Positions 41,123 through 49,539 of a DNA stretch of 64,000 nt are shown one piece after another. Source of the stretch: Anaerolineales bacterium (lineage in GTDB: Bacteria > Chloroflexota > Anaerolineae > Aggregatilineales > J027); contig JACKCI010000001.1 of the NCBI GenBank assembly GCA_020634155.1, forward strand, positions 1,116,001 through 1,180,000, written 5' to 3'. Below the pieces are notes generated by a model. That model had not been told where the DNA came from and searched no databases. It saw only the letters and a program-made list of their open reading frames with translations. The stretch's first letter is position 1; each line of letters opens with the position of its first letter. The translations under genes and the position numbers were made by a program.

Positions 41123-43815
41123 TGCACCACCTCATAAAAGGGCGTTGCCCCATCCTTAATAGAGGAGTCAAGTTGGTCATTAGATTCCATCAAGGATGCA
41201 AAAGAAGGCATTTTCTCCGGAATAAAGTCAGTACGTTGGAAGATGTAAATAGTGGGATGGTCATAGACTGTAAAAGCCTCTTCTGCCTCAAGTTCATTGA
41301 ACCACCTAGGCAACCCCATATCTGGCAACACTTGATCAGGCAATACCAACGGCCCAAGGCGAGGGAAGGTTGCAAACCGCGCTAGTTGCTGATACCCAAG
41401 GTCGCCATTGAATAAGGCATCGTAGAAAAAACCCATATAGGGGTACAGCCTCGCATTGCGCGGTAAAGCGTCATACATGCGGTTCGTGGCAATGGTGTAA
41501 TAGTCAGCCTTTTGCAGCACATCTTGTAAGTAGCGCATCTTCTGGGGACTGTCCGGCTCAACCATATCCAAGGGAAGTTCAACATACCAGTGGTAGTCAT
41601 AGCCACTGTAGAATGGGCAATCTTTGGCGGCAACATACCCGATGGGTTTATCTGTCCAGCAAATGCGCTCCGGCGCACTGGTATCCCAGCGCCCATCAGT
41701 TGCAATAGCCGTACTCGTTATAAATACAGCATCTGATGCAGAGACCACAGCACGGTCGCCCTTCGCCAAAGATAATGGCGGGTCAAGCCGATAGCGGCGG
41801 CTCTCGCCCAATAGACTATCCATTGGTACCACATCGACCAAATGGGCGTTATACGGGTCGTTACGCAGCCAGAGACTAAGATCAACCGCAGGGCCAAGTT
41901 GGTGAATAAAGTTGAGTTCCAGCAACGTTATCGGCTGCTCTGCAATGAGAACAGTGGTGTTCGGCACGCCCAGCGGACTATAGGGCACACGGTTATACGC
42001 GCTCATCAAGGGTAATGCAACCTGTTGATAAGCCCCACTGCTGACCTCGTAATAGTCTACCATTGGCAGAACATGCAACACGACCTCTGGGTTAGCCCAT
42101 AACAGATCAACTTCCCATTCATATGTCCCTCCTCTGAGCCAGAGTGCTTGTTCGGCAGCCATATCAATGGCAAGGTCACGCCCAGTAGAAGTTCCCACCG
42201 TCTCGTGCAACAAGCGACGGCCTTCGGGCAAAATAGTATAGATACGAACAACCGCCTGCACCTGTCCAGCATCATCTTCTAGCCAATGAATTTGGACATG
42301 ATTCAGCAAAAGTGTCCGATCGACTTTCCATGCTATTGGATGTAGTTGAGGCCTAGGGTCGATATGCGAGGCATATAAGGTGTATAAAAACACTGAGTCG
42401 CTATCTTGAACCTGTAACGGCACCCAGTCACCATCAGGGGTTTGGCCCTCAACAGCCGCAGGAATATGGTCACGCATCCAGACAGCGGCCTCAACACGGG
42501 TCGGCGTAGTTCGATAAATCGCAGTGAAGGCCATCGCCCAGAGAAAAGTCCCTCCAACCAACATAATCCGTAAAGGTTTGCGCCAACGAATCTGTTCCAC
42601 CCACCATACCGCCAACAGGCAGAACACGCTATATAGCGGCAGATAATAGCGCAGAGTCATGTAATGTAGTTGCCCTTGCCATCCAAAATACAACAGAAAC
42701 CACAATGACAACAAACCCACTTCAGGGGAGAGTTGATGTTGGTGGAGTTGTCTAATGATGGCAGTCACTACCCCAAGCGTCCCCATCACAAACAGGGTAG
42801 CACCCATCCCCCACAGAAAGTTAAACCAAGGATACAAATAGGCTGGACGCCCCATCCACTGCTGCGACGGGGGCCAGCTATCGTTCTGTTGGGATGCATA
42901 ATTTGCAATTGATGATAAATCCTCGCGCCATTCAGGATTCCAATTGAGATGAACAAACGGAAACTCAGTATTGATAGGGCCAATAAAGCCTAGGAAATCG
43001 GGTCCGACAAAGGCATACGGTTGAGCCAAGCGGAAGATTAAAAACGCCAACACCCCCGCGACTCCCAGCCGCACCATCACACGCCCTAGGTAATGCCGCT
43101 GCCCATCGGGTGACCCATTACCAAACTCAATAGCCACTGCAATGGGGGCGAGAACCACCGCTACCACCAAATTGGCGCGAGAAGCTGCTGCACACCCAAT
43201 CGCCAGCCCAAACCCAATATAGGGCCACCAGACCCGCGCATTTTGGCTAATGACGACCGCAAAATAGAGGGTCATAATGAAAAATAAATGAGCGATGGTA
43301 TCCACTGTCCAGAAATGGGCTTGCTGGATGGGCAAAACAGCCCCAGCGTATAGCATAGCCGCTAACAAACCGTGTTGAGACCCCATCAACCGATAACCGA
43401 TCAAGTACAGAAAGACTATCGCTAAAGCCTCAGCCACAACATTGATGCCCCGCCCTACCAGTTGCACCTTCAGGTCAGAGCGCCAAAGCTCGTCATCTTG
43501 GACTTCAGCGACCAAAGAAGCCGCCCCCTTGACGATAAAGACCGGAAGTGTGCCATATGCAAAACGGGCTTCTTGGATATTGTTGGGGTTCAAGGCCGAA
43601 CAACGGGCATTAAAGAAATTGAAGCGCTCAGGGTCATTGGCACAGCGTTCATACACCACTGGCAATAACTGCCCCGTATCACCAATGGCTTCCGTAACAT
43701 CGCGCAAAAAACGCTCATCAGGGTGATAGAAGCCATAATTATCCCAATTGATACCTACCACACGCCAAGCAACAGCCAACACCAGCACGACAGCCAAGGC
43801 ATGATAATGCTTCAT
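41119..43815 (-). CDS. Large membrane glycosyltransferase (GT39/PMT superfamily)
   Basis: An 898-residue protein. About twelve hydrophobic segments occupy residues 5-440; the first loop carries NYGFYHPDERFLRDVTEAIG, where the H-P-D-E acidic motif is typical of lipid-linked-sugar GT-C enzymes. Residues 450-898 are a large extracytoplasmic region with beta-sandwich character (TYEWEVDLLWANPEVVLHVL) ending in segments rich in aromatic residues. It is probably a surface-glycan or glycoprotein transferase; the substrate is unknown. It lies directly downstream of the kinase-FHA gene (one-base gap) and overlaps the BMC-T gene. Confidence 0.8.
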   Translation of the reverse strand: MKHYHALAVVLVLAVAWRVVGINWDNYGFYHPDERFLRDVTEAIGDTGQLLPVVYERCANDPERFNFFNARCSALNPNNIQEARFAYGTLPVFIVKGAASLVAEVQDDELWRSDLKVQLVGRGINVVAEALAIVFLYLIGYRLMGSQHGLLAAMLYAGAVLPIQQAHFWTVDTIAHLFFIMTLYFAVVISQNARVWWPYIGFGLAIGCAAASRANLVVAVVLAPIAVAIEFGNGSPDGQRHYLGRVMVRLGVAGVLAFLIFRLAQPYAFVGPDFLGFIGPINTEFPFVHLNWNPEWREDLSSIANYASQQNDSWPPSQQWMGRPAYLYPWFNFLWGMGATLFVMGTLGVVTAIIRQLHQHQLSPEVGLLSLWFLLYFGWQGQLHYMTLRYYLPLYSVFCLLAVWWVEQIRWRKPLRIMLVGGTFLWAMAFTAIYRTTPTRVEAAVWMRDHIPAAVEGQTPDGDWVPLQVQDSDSVFLYTLYASHIDPRPQLHPIAWKVDRTLLLNHVQIHWLEDDAGQVQAVVRIYTILPEGRRLLHETVGTSTGRDLAIDMAAEQALWLRGGTYEWEVDLLWANPEVVLHVLPMVDYYEVSSGAYQQVALPLMSAYNRVPYSPLGVPNTTVLIAEQPITLLELNFIHQLGPAVDLSLWLRNDPYNAHLVDVVPMDSLLGESRRYRLDPPLSLAKGDRAVVSASDAVFITSTAIATDGRWDTSAPERICWTDKPIGYVAAKDCPFYSGYDYHWYVELPLDMVEPDSPQKMRYLQDVLQKADYYTIATNRMYDALPRNARLYPYMGFFYDALFNGDLGYQQLARFATFPRLGPLVLPDQVLPDMGLPRWFNELEAEEAFTVYDHPTIYIFQRTDFIPEKMPSFASLMESNDQLDSSIKDGATPFYEVVQ

Positions 43816-45069
43816 CTAACTTCCGTTTTCAATCAAGAAGGTCAAGAAAGTCGTTGTACCTAAGCAAATTTGAGCATTATGATAGAGTTGCACAGGTGTA
43901 TAAGGTGGAATCTCTTGATTATCAACCGAGGTACGCAGGGTACTCCCTTGATCAGCGATGAAAAATTCTCCTTGATCATTTTGTGTAATGTGGGCGTGAT
44001 TGCGGGACACATTACGGTCATTGTCAAAGTTTAGGTCACGGTTGAGGCGTCCGATCTGGAAAGGAAACGACTCCATCACCATCAAACGTCCTGTCATCTG
44101 ACCGTCACGCGATTGGTCTACACGCACCGCGCCACGCGGAATAACGACTGGCTCATGAGACGGGGTAATGGTTGCACCTTGAGTATCTTGATTCTCAACC
44201 ACTATCGGGCCAGTTGAACTATATACAGCATGACGAAAGGCTTTTGCAAATTCTCGAATGCTAGGAAAACGATCGGCTGCTTTCTTTGCCAGCACCTTGC
44301 TTAGGATATTAGAAACTTCTACTGAGATATCACTCCGCAACGAGAAGGCGGGAGGTGCAACTTGATAGCAATGCATGTGCATCAAGTCATAGGGGTTTTC
44401 GGCATCAAAGGGCAAAACACCCGTGACCAGCGCATAGGCGATGACACCCAAAGCATATTGGTCAATTGATGGTGTGAGTTCATCATCTTGCCACTGTTCA
44501 GGAGACATATAGGCTGGCGTGCCTAGAATCAGACCAGAATGGGTCAAAACACTGCGCGAAGTATCCACCAATTTGACCAAACCAAAATCGACCAAGAACG
44601 GGTTGTTATAGTCGTCAAACATCACGTTGCTGGGTTTGATGTCCCGATGAATAACGCCTTGGTTATGAGCATAATCAAGTGCTTTGCAAATCGGCTGCAA
44701 GAGATCATCTATTTGTTCAAAAGATGGGTGGGGGATATTTCCTTCGTCCCATTGCTCCATCCGCTCGGCTAAACTATGGCCCCGCAACAAGCGCATCACC
44801 ACATAGCTCATACCCTGCTCGGTTCCGAAATCATATACGGGAACAATATGTGGATGCTCCAGCGATGCAGCCGTCTCGGCTTCCCGTACAAACCGCCGAC
44901 GGTGGGTTTCATCCATTAAATTATTTACAATCAGGATTTTGACAGCCACATCACGCTTGAGTTTCTTTTGGTGGGCGCGATAAACAGCCCCCATGCCACC
45001 CTTACCGAGAAACTCGACCAATTCGTATTGGCTATCAAGTGTTTGGCCCTCAAGATTTGTATACTGCAT
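43816..45069 (-). CDS. Ser/Thr protein kinase with C-terminal FHA domain
   Basis: A 417-residue cytoplasmic Hanks-type kinase. The Gly-rich loop is FLGKGGMGAVYRA, the catalytic loop IHRDIKPSN (Asp near 142), DFG reads VDFGLVK, and GTPAYMSPEQW is the APE region. The FHA domain (about 335-410) shows FQIGRLNRDL and NVSRNHAHI (Arg, Ser, His of the phosphothreonine pocket). There is no membrane helix or PASTA region, so it is a soluble kinase that could dock to its own or another phosphorylated protein. GGAGC precedes ATG 45069. A PP2C phosphatase and a ubiquitin-like-FHA-TIR protein lie within 5 kb. Confidence 0.93.
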   Translation of the reverse strand: MQYTNLEGQTLDSQYELVEFLGKGGMGAVYRAHQKKLKRDVAVKILIVNNLMDETHRRRFVREAETAASLEHPHIVPVYDFGTEQGMSYVVMRLLRGHSLAERMEQWDEGNIPHPSFEQIDDLLQPICKALDYAHNQGVIHRDIKPSNVMFDDYNNPFLVDFGLVKLVDTSRSVLTHSGLILGTPAYMSPEQWQDDELTPSIDQYALGVIAYALVTGVLPFDAENPYDLMHMHCYQVAPPAFSLRSDISVEVSNILSKVLAKKAADRFPSIREFAKAFRHAVYSSTGPIVVENQDTQGATITPSHEPVVIPRGAVRVDQSRDGQMTGRLMVMESFPFQIGRLNRDLNFDNDRNVSRNHAHITQNDQGEFFIADQGSTLRTSVDNQEIPPYTPVQLYHNAQICLGTTTFLTFLIENGS

Positions 45070-45099
45070 ACAAGCTCCAATCTACCCAAGCTGCTTTCA

Positions 45100-45546
45100 T
45101 TATAAATTCTTTTCGAGCCATGGTACACCATAGCCAAACAATAAGCGTCCTGCCGAGGCCAAAGCTTGCCCTAGTTCTATCTCATCGCGGAATTCCCACC
45201 ACACAGAGTCTGATGGTACTACCCGCGTCTCAAATACATGCCAAATTAGCCAAGGCAATGTATGTTCAACACGCTCCTCTGCATCCGTCTGCGCTCGCGC
45301 TTCTGTTCCACGATTGCGGAGTAAGTTAACTTGAAATTGGGCAACACGGCTCTGCTCAAAGGCCAACAACTGCCACTCAATAAAGGCATAGATATCATCA
45401 CCAAGCGCTTTTCGGTAACGAATCAATCCGCGTGTCTGTTGCAAAGGTTGGTCTTCAAGCACATAACCAGCCGCTGCCAAAGCCTGCCCAACCACCTGTT
45501 CTAGCATGGTTTGGAAAGCTGCGGTCTTCTTTGGATTATAGAACAT
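45100..45546 (-). CDS. Hypothetical protein, 148 aa
   Basis: Not recognised. It starts at ATG 45546, where GAGGGA is a good ribosome binding site; longer readings up to 45642 run into the divergent promoter region. It is a soluble alpha/beta protein with a conserved-looking core (YVLEDQPLQQTRGLIRYRK and YAFIEWQLLAFEQSRVAQFQ) reminiscent of DUF4304-type domains (weak impression). It lies 30 bases upstream of the kinase-FHA gene on the same strand and is probably in its operon. Confidence 0.6.
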   Translation of the reverse strand: MFYNPKKTAAFQTMLEQVVGQALAAAGYVLEDQPLQQTRGLIRYRKALGDDIYAFIEWQLLAFEQSRVAQFQVNLLRNRGTEARAQTDAEERVEHTLPWLIWHVFETRVVPSDSVWWEFRDEIELGQALASAGRLLFGYGVPWLEKNL

Positions 45547-45590
45547 GATTCCCTCACTTCTGTTTGCCATCACCAACTCTATATTAAAAG

Positions 45591-45620
45591 TTGCATAACT
45601 GCTGCTGACAATGCTAAACT
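45591..45620 (+). promoter_or_regulatory. Sigma70-like promoter of the receiver gene
   Basis: TTGCAT (45591-45596), 18-base spacer, TAAACT (45615-45620), 35 bases upstream of ATG 45655. Confidence 0.35.
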
Positions 45621-45654
45621 CATCAATGCTTGAGATACTCAATAGGAGCGTAGG

Positions 45655-46038
45655 ATGAAGCGAGTCCTAGTCGTTGACGATGAAATTGGGGCATTGACCC
45701 TAATTGGAATTATGTTAGAGCGGGGCGGGTTTGAAGTGCTAAAGGCGCAACACGCCCGCGAGGCCTTACATTTACTAGATATGGAAGGCGCTCCTGATAT
45801 TTTCATCTTGGATGTCATGATGCCGGAAATTGATGGTATCCAGCTATGCCGAATGCTGCGTGAACGAGAAGAAACCAAAGATGTACCTGTCTTGATTCTC
45901 TCTGCCCGTAGCGATGCTAAGAGCGTCATCCAAGGAATGGAAGCGGGTGCCACCGACTATATCCTAAAACCGATCTTTCATCACAATTTGGTGGAAAAAG
46001 TGCGGAATCTGTTAAATATGGGGGCAACGGCTGACTAG
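45655..46038 (+). CDS. Stand-alone response-regulator receiver
   Basis: A 127-residue CheY-like receiver without an output domain. The acidic pair is VVDDE (residues 7-9), the phosphoacceptor Asp is in FILDVMMP (about 53), and the conserved Thr/Ser and Lys are in ILSARS and YILKPI. It could be a phosphate shuttle or act by protein contact. It lies 8 bases upstream of the ubiquitin-like-FHA-TIR gene and is divergent from the kinase-FHA operon, so it may join the two-component and Ser/Thr kinase layers (inference). AGGAG precedes the ATG. Confidence 0.92.
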   Translation: MKRVLVVDDEIGALTLIGIMLERGGFEVLKAQHAREALHLLDMEGAPDIFILDVMMPEIDGIQLCRMLREREETKDVPVLILSARSDAKSVIQGMEAGATDYILKPIFHHNLVEKVRNLLNMGATAD

Positions 46039-46045
46039 TCGGCTG

Positions 46046-47068
46046 ATGATGTCGAAAATTGAACTCAACATCATCGACATGGCGGGGAATCGGTTTGCCC
46101 TCCCCCTCCCACATGGCAAACCGCTCCATGATTTGATTCCCGCGATTGTCACAATGTTGGACTTGACCAATTTTGACATCGAAGGCCAAAGCCTCCATTA
46201 TCAACTTTTTTCGCCTCGTCTCCAACGGGTGTTGTCATTAAATGGCACCCTTTATTCCAACGGTATCCTTGCGGGGGATGGCTTATGGATTGTTCCATGC
46301 CATACATCCCGTGAACTTGAATTTGAGCTACTGGATGAGCCTAACCCCGGCGCACGAATTGCCATCCCTGAGCAACCGCGTGTAACCATTGGGCGTGGCC
46401 CTGAAAACGATATTGCGATTCGTCACCCTGCCGTGAGCCGCCAACATGGTGAACTCATTTGGCAAGACGGGCTGCATATCTACCGTGATCTCAATTCTGC
46501 CAACGGAAGTTATATCAATAACCAGATTGTGACCGAGCCAATGCCGATTGCGACTGGCTCAATCCTCAATTTGGGCGAAGCTGTGCGGTTGGTCTATCAA
46601 CCCATCCGTCACCCTGCCCCATCGACTGCAACCTCATCAACAAGCTCGAACACTGATCGAATGAGTACCAGTCTAAATCCATTACCACGCGGCATTGTCT
46701 ATATGAGCTATGCGCCTAGTGACTTGTCGTTGACAACGGGATTAGTCAATTATCTGCGAGGAACAAACTTCCATATTTTTTGGGATCAAGAGATTCCGAC
46801 GGGTAGCAACTTGCAGGAAGCTATGTTAACGGGCTTGAAACTTGCGGATGCAATGGTAGTTATCTTAACACCAGAGGCAGTGGCAACACAGATGCTTGTT
46901 GATCAATGGCATGAATTTGTTTTGATGCGAAAACCGATGATTGGGGTTATTTATAGTCCTTGCACTGTCCCTAATTTTTTTGAAAACTCCGCATTGATTG
47001 AGTTTCAGGGCGACTTCAACCACCTTTGTAATGAAGTTGTTGTCGCCCTGAATCAGTTTCTGCGTTAG
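46046..47068 (+). CDS. Ubiquitin-like (EsaB/YukD-type) - FHA - TIR fusion protein
   Basis: A 340-residue cytoplasmic protein with three domains. Residues 3-85 look like the EsaB/YukD ubiquitin-like domain of type VII secretion (ELNIIDMAGNRFALPLP, then LSLNGTLYSNGILAGDGLWIV). Residues 108-190 are an FHA domain (VTIGRGPENDIAI, AVSRQHGEL, NSANGSYI) with all phosphopeptide-binding residues. After a Ser/Thr-rich linker, residues 222-340 form a TIR_2 domain (YMSYAPSDLSLTTGLVNYL, WDQEIPTGSN, VVILTPEA) with Trp-His-Glu at the usual catalytic Glu position (QWHEF). It may link phosphothreonine recognition to TIR scaffolding or NAD cleavage. It is co-oriented with the receiver gene. Confidence 0.82.
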   Translation: MMSKIELNIIDMAGNRFALPLPHGKPLHDLIPAIVTMLDLTNFDIEGQSLHYQLFSPRLQRVLSLNGTLYSNGILAGDGLWIVPCHTSRELEFELLDEPNPGARIAIPEQPRVTIGRGPENDIAIRHPAVSRQHGELIWQDGLHIYRDLNSANGSYINNQIVTEPMPIATGSILNLGEAVRLVYQPIRHPAPSTATSSTSSNTDRMSTSLNPLPRGIVYMSYAPSDLSLTTGLVNYLRGTNFHIFWDQEIPTGSNLQEAMLTGLKLADAMVVILTPEAVATQMLVDQWHEFVLMRKPMIGVIYSPCTVPNFFENSALIEFQGDFNHLCNEVVVALNQFLR

Positions 47069-48507
47069 CTGGGTGATACCAAGGTTCGCGCATACACCAA
47101 GAGTTCTTGCACCATATCAGCAGAAGTACCCTCCGCATACAGCCGCAAAACAGGTTCCGTGCCACTGGGTCGAATCAGCAACCAACTATCATCAGCAAGA
47201 ATATATTTAACGCCGTCAAAATTCTGAACCTCAACCACTGACTGTCCGGCAAGAGCAGCGGGGGCATTTTCAGTTAACTGTTTGACGATAACAGGTTTAG
47301 ACACAGGTGCCTTGAGGCGCAAGTCAATACGCTCATAATGGGAAGGGCCATATTCATTTTGGAGGTCATCAATAATCTCATGTAAAGGGGTTGAACGCCC
47401 AGCAGCCGCCATGATTTCCAGCAGCACCAAGCCCATCAATACACCATCACCCTCTGGAACATGCCCCCGAATACTGATACCACCGGACTCCTCGCCACCA
47501 ATCAGCACATCCCGCGACATCATGTGTTCAGCTATATGATTGAATCCCACAGGAGTTTCCAATACAGTAAGGTTATGCTTCTTGGCAATACGGTTAATCA
47601 TGGCGGTGGTACTAACTGTTTTCACCACATCTCCGCGCAAACCCCGCTTTTCTACCAAATAACGAAGCGCCAAAGCCATAATTTGGTGCGGGCTGACAAA
47701 CTCACCACGACTATCCATCGCACCAATTCGGTCTGCATCCCCATCCGTTGCAATCCCAACATCGGCATGTTCTTGACGAATTGCGGCTGACAGCAACGAC
47801 AGATTTTGAGCAATTGGCTCAGGATGAATCCCCTCAAAGCCGGGGTTCATATAATTACGAATCTCACGCACACGGCTGCGTGTTCGTCCGAGAAACTCAC
47901 GGAAGGCTCCACGTCCCGACCCGAACATAGCGTCGGCAACAATTCGGAGTTCTCCCTCTGAGATAATGTCCATATCCACAAGGGTGCTGAGATGCTCATA
48001 GTATCCCCATGAAGGGTCAAAGCGGCGAATCATTTCCCTATCCAACCCATGCTGAAGATCCATCAGGTTTGGGCCACGTGCATCATTTTGCAGCCGCTCA
48101 AGGTAAGTCTCCACCTGACGGGCTACATGGGCCGGAGCCGCCGCCCCATCTGCTGATTTCAGCTTGAAGCCATTGTAGCGGGGAGGATTATGGCTGGCAG
48201 TAATCATCACACCCGCCACTGCCCCTTTAGCTTTGACGTTGTAAGACAAGGCAGGCGTGGGGGTATCGGCGCGGGTTAGCCATGCCACAATACCATTACC
48301 AGCCATCACCCGTGCCACTTCCGCTGCAAAGCGATCCGACAAAAACCGAGTATCGTAACCAATCACCACTTCTGGTGGTTTGGTACCATCACTCAATTCA
48401 GCGTTGACATAATCGGCAACAGCTTGGGCAACAAGGCGCAAGTTTGCAAACGTGAATGTCTCTGCAATAACTGCCCGCCACCCGTCTGTGCCAAAACGAA
48501 TTCCCAT
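47065..48507 (-). CDS. Phosphoglucomutase/phosphomannomutase
   Basis: A 480-residue alpha-D-phosphohexomutase interconverting sugar 1- and 6-phosphates. The active-site phosphoserine loop is TASHNPPRYNG (about 101), the Mg loop is DGDADRIG (about 258), the sugar-recognition motif is GEESGGIS and the phosphate loop is RPSGTEPVLR. Substrate preference between glucose and mannose cannot be told. AAGGAGAT precedes ATG 48507. It is the last gene of a minus-strand unit with PP2C, a second mutase and a nucleotidyltransferase. Its 3' end overlaps the TIR fusion gene by four bases. Confidence 0.93.
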   Translation of the reverse strand: MGIRFGTDGWRAVIAETFTFANLRLVAQAVADYVNAELSDGTKPPEVVIGYDTRFLSDRFAAEVARVMAGNGIVAWLTRADTPTPALSYNVKAKGAVAGVMITASHNPPRYNGFKLKSADGAAAPAHVARQVETYLERLQNDARGPNLMDLQHGLDREMIRRFDPSWGYYEHLSTLVDMDIISEGELRIVADAMFGSGRGAFREFLGRTRSRVREIRNYMNPGFEGIHPEPIAQNLSLLSAAIRQEHADVGIATDGDADRIGAMDSRGEFVSPHQIMALALRYLVEKRGLRGDVVKTVSTTAMINRIAKKHNLTVLETPVGFNHIAEHMMSRDVLIGGEESGGISIRGHVPEGDGVLMGLVLLEIMAAAGRSTPLHEIIDDLQNEYGPSHYERIDLRLKAPVSKPVIVKQLTENAPAALAGQSVVEVQNFDGVKYILADDSWLLIRPSGTEPVLRLYAEGTSADMVQELLVYARTLVSPS

Positions 48508-48519
48508 AGAAATATCTCC

Positions 48520-49539
48520 TTAATTGCTCCACCAAACAACGGCTGTAGCATCATCGTGTAATTTAAAGCGGGGGTACTTTGCACGGTTGGCATCCGCACG
48601 TTCCTCAGCACGGAGAGCCTGCAAATAGCCTCGTAGTCCATCTTGGCGAAGCCGTGCCCACATCCGCCCATAACGGTGCTGTCGCTCATGAGGGGTCTCA
48701 TGTAACCCGCTAGGCCACATGAACCCATCACTTGCCAACATGACCGCTGCTACCCCCTCTAATCCCAGTAAACCCGTGTGAATGTAATCTGCTAGCTCTG
48801 GCAAACCATCGACAACTCCAATACCGCGTTCCTGCACTGTCGCACCCTCGGTATCCACATAGTTATGGTAAATACGATGGTCGCGGTCAAGAGCGCGGAT
48901 TATGGGGTCATTAATTGTCTCCAGCATGGAAAGCCCTTGCTGCAATATGGCCCGACTCGCACTGACTAGCGCAGATTCATAGCTCATGCGCGGCTCAAAA
49001 GTCGGAACCTCCACCCGCCCATCTTCATAGCAGATTAACAGCGCTGTGTCGCCTGCATGAGCAAAACGTAGGAGATTCGCGGTAGTGTCAATTGTGGCAA
49101 GGGTTACAACCGCCGCAGGCAAAAACAACCGTATCTTGCGCGGGTCATCCAACAAAGCAACACTTTCAGGCTGAACAGCCTTGATACTCTCGGCATCAAA
49201 AATACCGTGAGATACCGCCTCCAGCAGTTCCCGCAGACTGTGGTTAGCGTGCAAAATCAAGCCTCGTGGGTCAACATCCTCATTGGAAGTCATCGCGCCT
49301 AATTTAGCCAACAACGCATCGCGTGTAACCGATGCCGCCAAGCCCGCAGGAGTAATCCCATTGCGTTCTGTTTGGAGATACTGATGCAACGGCGCAAAAT
49401 TGACCAAGGAAGTCGCGCCATCGATGGCCGCCAATACATAGCGAGGTTGTCCATCATCGCGTTGGTAGGCAACAAAAGCATCTTCGTTGTAGCGATGTGG
49501 TTGGTCAGGCGACCCTTGGCATACGATTTCCAGCAGCAT
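48520..49539 (-). CDS. PP2C-type Ser/Thr phosphatase-like protein
   Basis: A 339-residue protein with PP2C-family landmarks in order: RYNEDAF (R-x-x-N-E-D-x), AAIDGATS (D-G in place of D-G-x-G-G), FAHAGDTALL (G-D-[ST]), MLASDGF and KLHDDATAVVW (D-[DN]-x-T). The metal-binding Asp residues are kept. It should dephosphorylate phosphoserine or phosphothreonine and could oppose the kinase-FHA protein 3.5 kb away. It lies between two phosphohexomutase genes and overlaps the upstream one by one base (TAATG), so it may regulate sugar-nucleotide supply; that is inference. Confidence 0.8.
   Translation of the reverse strand: MLLEIVCQGSPDQPHRYNEDAFVAYQRDDGQPRYVLAAIDGATSLVNFAPLHQYLQTERNGITPAGLAASVTRDALLAKLGAMTSNEDVDPRGLILHANHSLRELLEAVSHGIFDAESIKAVQPESVALLDDPRKIRLFLPAAVVTLATIDTTANLLRFAHAGDTALLICYEDGRVEVPTFEPRMSYESALVSASRAILQQGLSMLETINDPIIRALDRDHRIYHNYVDTEGATVQERGIGVVDGLPELADYIHTGLLGLEGVAAVMLASDGFMWPSGLHETPHERQHRYGRMWARLRQDGLRGYLQALRAEERADANRAKYPRFKLHDDATAVVWWSN

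Noticed and set aside
45547..45642. Longer N-terminus for the 148-residue hypothetical protein
   Set aside because: It runs into the divergent promoter of the receiver gene; ATG 45546 has GAGGGA.
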